Below, one piece after another: positions 58,959 to 64,000 of a DNA stretch of 64,000 nucleotides. Location: the NCBI GenBank assembly GCA_036310005.1, contig JAXJSP010000027.1, positions 1 to 64,000 on the forward strand, written 5' to 3'. Position 1 is the stretch's first letter; each line of letters starts with the position of its first letter. The notes beneath the pieces are model-generated. The model did no database searches. It was not told the origin of the DNA and worked only from the letters and a program-made list of their open reading frames with translations. The stretch is from JAXJSP01 sp036310005 (GTDB lineage: Bacteria > Bacillota > Clostridia > Oscillospirales > Acutalibacteraceae). A program made the position numbers and the translations under genes.

Positions 58959-60872
58959 TTATCCTTTAGAAATAGCGTTGAATTTGCAGTTTGTTATGCA
59001 AACTCCGCACTTAATACATTTTGCAGTATCAATTTCAACAGAAGGTAATTTGTGACCTTCGGCAACATAGTCGGTTTTTGAAATAGCACTGACAGGGCAG
59101 TTTCTCATGCAAAGACCGCAACCGATACATTTATCTTTATCTACTGTGAAATTAACAAGTTTCTTACAAACACCTGCAGGACATTTTTTGTCAACAATGT
59201 GAGTTATGTACTCGTCTTTGAAACATTTAAGTGTTGAAAGAACAGGGTTCGGTGCCGACTGACCTAAAGCACAAAGTGATGAAGATTTCATGTGTTTTGC
59301 CAAATCTTCAATTTTGTTTAAGTCTTCCATCTCACCTTTGCCCTCAATGATTTTATCAAGGAATTGGAGAAGTCGTTTTGTTCCTATACGACAAGGTGTA
59401 CACTTACCGCAAGACTCGTCTGCTGTAAAATCAAGATAGAATTTAGCAAAGTCTACAACACAAGTATCCTCGTCAAGTACGATAAGTCCGCCTGAACCCA
59501 TCATTGAACCAAGTTTGATAAGGTTGTCATAGTCAATCGGAACATCAATATTTTCAGCAGGAATACATCCGCCTGAAGGTCCGCCTGTCTGGGCAGCCTT
59601 GAATTTCTTACCGTTCGGTACACCGCCGCCGATTTCTTCTACGATTTCGCGTAAGGTTGTACCCATCGGAATTTCAACAAGACCTACATTTGTAACTTTA
59701 CCGCCGAGCGCGAATACCTTTGTACCCTTTGATGTTTCGGTACCGATAGATGAATACCATTTAGCACCGTTTAAGATAATAGGATTGATATTAGCATAGG
59801 TTTCGACATTGTTTAAGATGGTAGGTTTGCCGAAAAGTCCTCTTATAGCAGGGAACGGAGGACGAGGTCTCGGCTCGCCGCGGTTACCCTCAATAGAGGT
59901 CATAAGCGCTGTTTCCTCACCGCATACAAATGCGCCGGCACCAAGTCTGATTTCAATATCAAAGCAAAAATCGGTACCGAAAATATTGTCACCGAGAAGT
60001 CCGTATTCTCTTGCCTGCTTGATAGCAATTTCAAGACGCTGTACTGCGATAGGATACTCGGCACGGATATATACATAACCTTGCTTTGCACCGATTGTAT
60101 AGCCTGCAATAGCCATAGCCTCGATTACGCTGTGCGGGTCGCCTTCAAGAATTGAACGGTCCATAAATGCACCCGGGTCACCCTCGTCTGCGTTACAGCA
60201 AACATATTTAACAGCATTTTTCTGTGCTGCGGCAAATGCCCATTTCTTTCCTGTCGGGAAACCGCCGCCTCCGCGTCCGCGAAGTCCCGATTCGAGCATT
60301 TCGTTTACAACATCTTCGCTGCTCATTGTAGTCAGTACTTTTGCAAGAGCCTGGTAACCGTCAACAGCGATTGATTCTTCAATATCTTCAGGGTCAATAA
60401 CGCCGCAGTTACGCAGAGCAATTCTCATCTGTTTTTTATAGAATGCAGTTTCAGCAAGTGAAATGATTGAACCGTCTTCGTGAACGGTTTCAGCATATAA
60501 TAACTCTTTGACAGGCTCGCCGCCCGGTACTAAATGCTTATCTGCAACTGTTACAACATGCTCCGGAGTCATGCTTGCATAAAATGCGCCTTCCGGATAT
60601 ACAATCATAATCGGGCCGAGTGCGCAAAGACCGAAACATCCTGTTTTAACAACCAATACGTCTTTAATGCCTTTTGATTCTAATTCGTTTTCAAGAGCCT
60701 CAATGATTTTCTTTGCGCCTGATGATGTACAACCTGTACCGCCGCAAACTAAAACCTGTTTTCTGTATCCTGTGTTGGCTGCGATTTTTTCAGCCTGCTC
60801 ACGAACAGCCTTACGAACCATTACAAGCTCGTGTTTTTTCTCTTTAATCTGATTAAGTTGTTCAATAGTCAT
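58959..60872 (-). CDS. hydB: NADH-binding subunit of trimeric [FeFe] hydrogenase (NuoF-like)
   Basis: This 637-residue flavoprotein subunit passes electrons between NADH, FMN and Fe-S clusters. The N-terminal thioredoxin-like [2Fe-2S] domain is CGGTGCTSSGAKK and KTGCFGLCALGP. The NuoF core has GLRGRGGGGFPTGKKW (NADH/FMN) and ESCGKCTPCRIGTKR ([4Fe-4S] N3-like). The C-terminus adds two ferredoxin-type clusters, CIGCGLCMRNCP and CIKCGVCITNCK, as in electron-bifurcating HydB of Thermotoga. It lies between hydC and hydA, 15 bases after hydC. AAGGAGG precedes the ATG. Confidence 0.96.
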   Translation of the reverse strand: MTIEQLNQIKEKKHELVMVRKAVREQAEKIAANTGYRKQVLVCGGTGCTSSGAKKIIEALENELESKGIKDVLVVKTGCFGLCALGPIMIVYPEGAFYASMTPEHVVTVADKHLVPGGEPVKELLYAETVHEDGSIISLAETAFYKKQMRIALRNCGVIDPEDIEESIAVDGYQALAKVLTTMSSEDVVNEMLESGLRGRGGGGFPTGKKWAFAAAQKNAVKYVCCNADEGDPGAFMDRSILEGDPHSVIEAMAIAGYTIGAKQGYVYIRAEYPIAVQRLEIAIKQAREYGLLGDNIFGTDFCFDIEIRLGAGAFVCGEETALMTSIEGNRGEPRPRPPFPAIRGLFGKPTILNNVETYANINPIILNGAKWYSSIGTETSKGTKVFALGGKVTNVGLVEIPMGTTLREIVEEIGGGVPNGKKFKAAQTGGPSGGCIPAENIDVPIDYDNLIKLGSMMGSGGLIVLDEDTCVVDFAKFYLDFTADESCGKCTPCRIGTKRLLQFLDKIIEGKGEMEDLNKIEDLAKHMKSSSLCALGQSAPNPVLSTLKCFKDEYITHIVDKKCPAGVCKKLVNFTVDKDKCIGCGLCMRNCPVSAISKTDYVAEGHKLPSVEIDTAKCIKCGVCITNCKFNAISKG

Positions 60873-60887
60873 ACTGTCTTTACCTCC

Positions 60888-61376
60888 TTAACCTCTGTAT
60901 TTTTCAAGGATTTCGGCAACTTGTTTTGGGTCAGCCTTACCGTAAATGTCATCGTCAACCATAAAAACGGGAGCAAGTCCGCAAGCGCCTACGCAACGGG
61001 AACACTCAATTGAGAACATTCCGTCTTGTGTGCATTCGCCGCTTTTGATGCCAAGGTATTCTTCAACCGCCTCAACGAGTTTATCAGCACCTTTAACATA
61101 GCATGCTGTACCTAAGCAAATGTTTACTCTGTGTTTACCCTTCGGGGTAAGTGAAAATTGCGCATAGAAAGTTGATACGCCGTACACTTTTGAGAGCGGA
61201 ACGCCTAAGCCTTCAGCAATCATTTTCTGTACTTCAATAGGAAGGTATCCGTAAATGTCCTGTGCCTTTTGCATTACCGGCATAAGACAACCTTTGGTGT
61301 CTTTAAGTTCGGCAATAACTTCCGCCAACTGTTTCTCCTGTTCAGGAGTACCGTTGAAAGTAACAGTCTTTTCCAT
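60888..61376 (-). CDS. hydC: NuoE-like [2Fe-2S] subunit of trimeric [FeFe] hydrogenase
   Basis: This protein of about 162 residues is the small thioredoxin-fold subunit. CLGTACYVKGADKL and CSRCVGACGLAPVFMV supply the four cysteines of the [2Fe-2S] cluster (CxxxxC, then CxxxC with the family spacing). The helical N-terminal part (EQEKQLAEVIAELKDTKG; QKAQDIYGYLPIEVQKMIA) is typical of NuoE. ATG 61376 is chosen because AAAGGA lies 9 bases before; the ATG 61385 abuts it. It is the first gene of the operon. A small hairpin (61399-61422, CGGGTGT arm) lies in its leader. Confidence 0.95.
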   Translation of the reverse strand: MEKTVTFNGTPEQEKQLAEVIAELKDTKGCLMPVMQKAQDIYGYLPIEVQKMIAEGLGVPLSKVYGVSTFYAQFSLTPKGKHRVNICLGTACYVKGADKLVEAVEEYLGIKSGECTQDGMFSIECSRCVGACGLAPVFMVDDDIYGKADPKQVAEILEKYRG

Positions 61377-61621
61377 AGTTTGCATTCCTTTCTTGAATCG
61401 GGTGTTGCCACTTTTACACCCGAGTAATTAAATTAAATTATATAAGACTATATAACAAACATAATCATTATACACAATTTGCTCTTAAATTTCTACTGTT
61501 TTTGCAAAAAAAATATTATTAAAATTTTCATTTTTTTTACAAATTTCAGACAAAAAACTACAAATTGTGCCTGTTTGATTGTTTTTAATTTTAAACCACA
61601 ATATATCACGCTTAAATTTAA

Positions 61622-61656
61622 TAAAAAAATACCCCAAAAGTTTGACACTTTTGGGG
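61622..61656 (-). terminator. Terminator after oadG
   Basis: A perfect 10-bp stem (61632-61641 with 61647-61656, arm CCCCAAAAGT) begins 10 bases past the stop and ends in TATTTTTTTAT on the - strand. The intergenic region from here to 61386 is otherwise AT-rich, with TATAAT (61467-61472, - strand) as a possible hydCBA -10. Confidence 0.92.
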
Positions 61657-61665
61657 CAAAACAGT

Positions 61666-61872
61666 CTATTTGTCTTTTTTCTTGCTGAAAAATTTATTGA
61701 TAGCGACAGTTGATATAATAATAATTCCGATGATTACGAAAATTACAAGCATTCCCTGTCCCATAAATTTAAGCATTTGTGCTACTCTTGAGGGCTCGAA
61801 ATTTAAAACTTCCATTTCCTCTTTAAAGAGTTCAACATATTTTGAAAAGTCAACCCATTTTTCTAAAAACAT
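61666..61872 (-). CDS. oadG: OadG-like small subunit of sodium pump decarboxylase
   Basis: This 68-residue membrane protein has one helix (about 38-59, MGQGMLVIFVIIGIIIISTVAI) and a basic tail (KFFSKKKDK), as in gamma subunits of oxaloacetate and methylmalonyl-CoA decarboxylases. The N-terminal part (about 35 residues) is acidic and helical. It lies 15 bases after oadB. The family link is by architecture and neighbourhood. AGGAGGG precedes the ATG. Confidence 0.8.
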   Translation of the reverse strand: MFLEKWVDFSKYVELFKEEMEVLNFEPSRVAQMLKFMGQGMLVIFVIIGIIIISTVAINKFFSKKKDK

Positions 61873-61887
61873 ATCAGCGCCCTCCTA

Positions 61888-62979
61888 TTAACCGAAAATG
61901 TTAAGAATAATACCGCCGGCAATAACCGAAGCGATTTGTCCGGATACATTTACGCCTATTGAATGCATAAGCAAGAAGTTTTGCGGATCTTCTTTGAGTC
62001 CCATTTTATGAACGATTCTTCCCGACATCGGAAACGCGGAAATACCTGCGGCACCTATCATCGGGTTTACTTTGTTTTTAAGGAAAAGATTTAAAAACTT
62101 CGCAAAAAGCACACCGCCCGCAGTATCAACTATAAACGCAATAAGTCCGAGTCCCATAATAAGAAGTGTCTGCGGTTTTAAGAACTGCTCGTCGGTCATG
62201 TTGAAAGCAACCGAAATGCCGAGGAATATTGTAATAAGATTTGCAAGTACCTTCTGCGCGGTTTCAGACAGCGCATCAAGAACTCCGCACTCACGAATAA
62301 GATTACCGAACATCAAAAATCCGATAAGCGCAGTCGCCTGCGGAATTATTGCAGATGCAACAACGGTAATGATGATGGGGAATAATATTCTTGTAAGTTT
62401 TGATACAGATTTCTGTTCATAAGGCATACGAATCAAACGCTCTTTTTTGGTTGTAAGGAGTTTGATAACAGGAGGCTGAATTACGGGAACGAGTGCCATA
62501 TATGAATAAGCGGCAACCGTAATCGGACCTACAAACTCGGAATTAAGCGCGTTTGCAACAGCAATCGAAGTAGGACCGTCTGCGGCACCTATAATCGCTA
62601 TTGATGCGGCATCGTTGTCCGCAAAGAAAATTGATGCCATACAAAGCGTAAAGAAAATACCGAACTGTGCGGCGGCACCAAATATCATAAGTTTAGGATT
62701 GGAAAGCAGCGGACCGAAGTCAATCATCGCACCGATACCGATAAACAGCAGCAGCGGAAATAACTCGTTTGCAATACCTGCGTTATAAAGTTCCCTTATC
62801 GGACCTGTAAGTGCGTCGGAAAAAGGAATGTTTACAAGCAAGGTACCAAAGCCCATAGGCAAAAGCAAAGTCGGTTCCATTTCTTTTGCAATAGCAAGAT
62901 AAATCAAAAGTCCGCCGATGCACAGCATTATAATCTCGCCAAGACCGAAATGGAGTAGATTTTCATATAAAATATCCAT
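61888..62979 (-). CDS. oadB: Sodium ion-translocating decarboxylase beta subunit
   Basis: This 363-residue membrane protein is the Na+-pumping, carboxybiotin-decarboxylating subunit of oxaloacetate, methylmalonyl-CoA or glutaconyl-CoA decarboxylases. About nine to eleven helices are visible. Family motifs are MPFGFGTLLVNIP-like (LPMGFGTLLVNIPF), GADGPTSIAVANALN-like (AADGPTSIAVANALN, with a catalytic Asp) and AGISAFPMSGRIVHK near the end. Only the small gamma-like gene accompanies it; the alpha (carboxyltransferase) subunit and biotin carrier are not in this window. AAGGGGT precedes the ATG. Confidence 0.95.
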   Translation of the reverse strand: MDILYENLLHFGLGEIIMLCIGGLLIYLAIAKEMEPTLLLPMGFGTLLVNIPFSDALTGPIRELYNAGIANELFPLLLFIGIGAMIDFGPLLSNPKLMIFGAAAQFGIFFTLCMASIFFADNDAASIAIIGAADGPTSIAVANALNSEFVGPITVAAYSYMALVPVIQPPVIKLLTTKKERLIRMPYEQKSVSKLTRILFPIIITVVASAIIPQATALIGFLMFGNLIRECGVLDALSETAQKVLANLITIFLGISVAFNMTDEQFLKPQTLLIMGLGLIAFIVDTAGGVLFAKFLNLFLKNKVNPMIGAAGISAFPMSGRIVHKMGLKEDPQNFLLMHSIGVNVSGQIASVIAGGIILNIFG

Positions 62980-63082
62980 TTATTTACCCCTTTGTATTTA
63001 TTAGAGTGTTATTAACTATAACACAAAATTTCGCCTTTTGCAACAATGGTAAATAATTCTGTAAATATTACAAAATATTGAG

Positions 63083-63111
63083 TTGACAACCACATTTATT
63101 TATACTATATT
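63083..63111 (+). promoter_or_regulatory. Sigma-A promoter of the deacetylase gene
   Basis: TTGACA (63083-63088), a 17-base spacer and TATATT (63106-63111) lie about 40 bases before the ATG 63150. Confidence 0.65.
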
Positions 63112-63149
63112 TATAATATATTATAATGTATAAGGACTTGAAATTTAAG

Positions 63150-64000
63150 ATGAAAAAAATTAAAGGTATGTTAGTAATGTTAATAGTAGCGACCTTGATT
63201 ATAGCAGGGTGCTATGTTGCGTTTGACAATATAAAAGTCAAACCTGTCGATAATTTATCTTTATCATCATCAACACCCGATTCACAGACTATAACCTGGT
63301 CGCCTCATAACAGAGCCGACTATTACGATATATATTTCTCACAGGGCGCAAACGGTGAGTTTAAAAAACTCGACAGAGTAGATAATTCGAAAAAACTTAC
63401 TTATACCGTAAGCAATTTAGACAGCGCGAGTTTATATGCCTATCAGGTAGTTGCTGTAAACGAGTTTGCAAAAAAGGAATATAAAAGCGCGCCCGTTTCG
63501 ATTACTGCATACACTTCGCCTGATAAAATAACCGATTTTTACGCCTCAACCGATTCCGAAAAATCGCTTACTGCCAAGTGGCGCGATAATCAGAGTGTCG
63601 ACGGATATGAGATTTTTTACAGCGAAAACAAAGATTTTAAAAACGCAACCGAAATTGATGTTGCCGCAAAAGATGTCACAAATAATGCACAGCAAGGCGG
63701 CATGACTTATTTAATACCGAATTTGCAGGAGGATAAAACCTATTACTTGAAAATGCGTTGCTATCTTTCAAAGCAGGATATTAAATCTTATTCGCAGTGG
63801 TGCGATTTTATATCCGCAACGGTTACCCAGGCGGTTGATATGACAGGTGTTGATATTACAAAACCGATGGTTGCGCTGACTTTTGATGACGGTCCGGACT
63901 ACGGTGATGTTACAGACAGAATTTTAAACACCTTAAAACAGTACGGTGCAAAAGCAACCTTCTTCCAATTAGGAGAGCGAGTCGAGCAACTGCCCGAAGT
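63150..64000 (+). CDS. FN3-domain polysaccharide deacetylase lipoprotein (partial)
   Basis: The frame runs off the right edge after 283 residues. A signal sequence with lipobox (ATLIIAGC, Cys about 21) precedes two fibronectin type III-like domains (about 33-120, beginning DNLSLSSSTPDSQTITWSP; about 125-225, DKITDFYASTDSEKSL). Then the NodB-homology domain begins: KPMVALTFDDGPDYGDV contains the catalytic Asp and metal-binding Asp, and GAKATFFQLGERV follows. Such enzymes remove acetyl groups from peptidoglycan or other polysaccharides. The FN3 pair could hold it near the wall or a glycan. The metal-binding His and the C-terminal motifs are beyond the window. Confidence 0.85.
   Translation, partial: MKKIKGMLVMLIVATLIIAGCYVAFDNIKVKPVDNLSLSSSTPDSQTITWSPHNRADYYDIYFSQGANGEFKKLDRVDNSKKLTYTVSNLDSASLYAYQVVAVNEFAKKEYKSAPVSITAYTSPDKITDFYASTDSEKSLTAKWRDNQSVDGYEIFYSENKDFKNATEIDVAAKDVTNNAQQGGMTYLIPNLQEDKTYYLKMRCYLSKQDIKSYSQWCDFISATVTQAVDMTGVDITKPMVALTFDDGPDYGDVTDRILNTLKQYGAKATFFQLGERVEQLPE

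Noticed and set aside
1..64000. tRNA, rRNA or insertion-sequence genes
   Set aside because: I looked in the intergenic regions and found no tRNA-like cloverleaf ends, no rRNA segment and no transposase-like protein.

Overview
The window reads as a chromosomal segment of a Gram-positive, endospore-forming, strictly anaerobic member of the Clostridia (Bacillota), probably a gut-type Oscillospiraceae/Ruminococcaceae relative. The support is direct: pyruvate:ferredoxin oxidoreductase, a trimeric [FeFe] hydrogenase, rubrerythrin, SpoIIID, a SigH-like sigma factor, LexA with Firmicutes-type operators, AT-rich intergenic DNA, strong AGGAGG ribosome sites and many TTG starts. I see no rRNA, tRNA, CRISPR array, transposase or integrase. 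The genus call is inference.

Layout. 1-8.2 kb: end of rubrerythrin, a Ktr-type K+ uptake pair, nifJ, a CNNM/CorC membrane protein and queT under a preQ1-I riboswitch. 8.3-14.8 kb: an M23 peptidase, a 913-residue Asp-box beta-propeller lipoprotein, an SOS-controlled Y-family polymerase with a small cysteine-containing partner, and a radical SAM protein. 14.9-17.5 kb: an amino-acid ABC transporter behind a complete lysine riboswitch with its terminator. 17.5-25.9 kb: an eight-gene polysaccharide operon (priming transferase, glycosyltransferase, Wzy-like polymerase, RmlA, RmlB, CgeB-like protein, DegT aminotransferase, nucleotidyltransferase-fold protein) suggesting a dTDP-4-amino-4,6-dideoxyhexose.

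26.1-32.6 kb: a GntR-ABC-lipoprotein-dut operon with a palindromic operator, spoIIID, and a DeoR-phosphatase-MFS operon. 32.7-35.4 kb: an isolated phage-like tail/lysis cassette (BppU-like protein, LRR-like protein, endolysin, XhlA-like protein, holin). 35.4-40.6 kb: a PucR-like regulator, ftsE, ftsX, a PcsB/EnvC-like LytM protein and a CtpA-type protease in one cell-wall operon. 40.8-45.9 kb: paired M16 peptidases, lgt, folD and a membrane protein. 45.9-54.9 kb: a sortase with a likely anchored substrate, a COG2509-type flavoprotein, a zinc-ribbon protein with a structured leader, the sigma factor, a cyclase, lepA and a DUF5050-like protein. 55-64 kb: apgM-lexA, the hydABC hydrogenase, orphan sodium-pump subunits oadG-oadB, and the start of an FN3-polysaccharide deacetylase lipoprotein.

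How the parts work together: NifJ reduces ferredoxin from pyruvate; HydABC can re-oxidise ferredoxin and NADH together to make H2; OadB/OadG suggest a Na+ gradient. LexA near the right end probably controls dinB at 12.3 kb and, through a degenerate box, its own operon. The most interesting non-genic material is a dispersed family of palindromic repeats in three intergenic regions sharing the core TATGGTTGTTTGTTAGTGC, plus a possible three-way-junction RNA leader near 50.7 kb. All functional calls come from reading sequence only; no database search was run.
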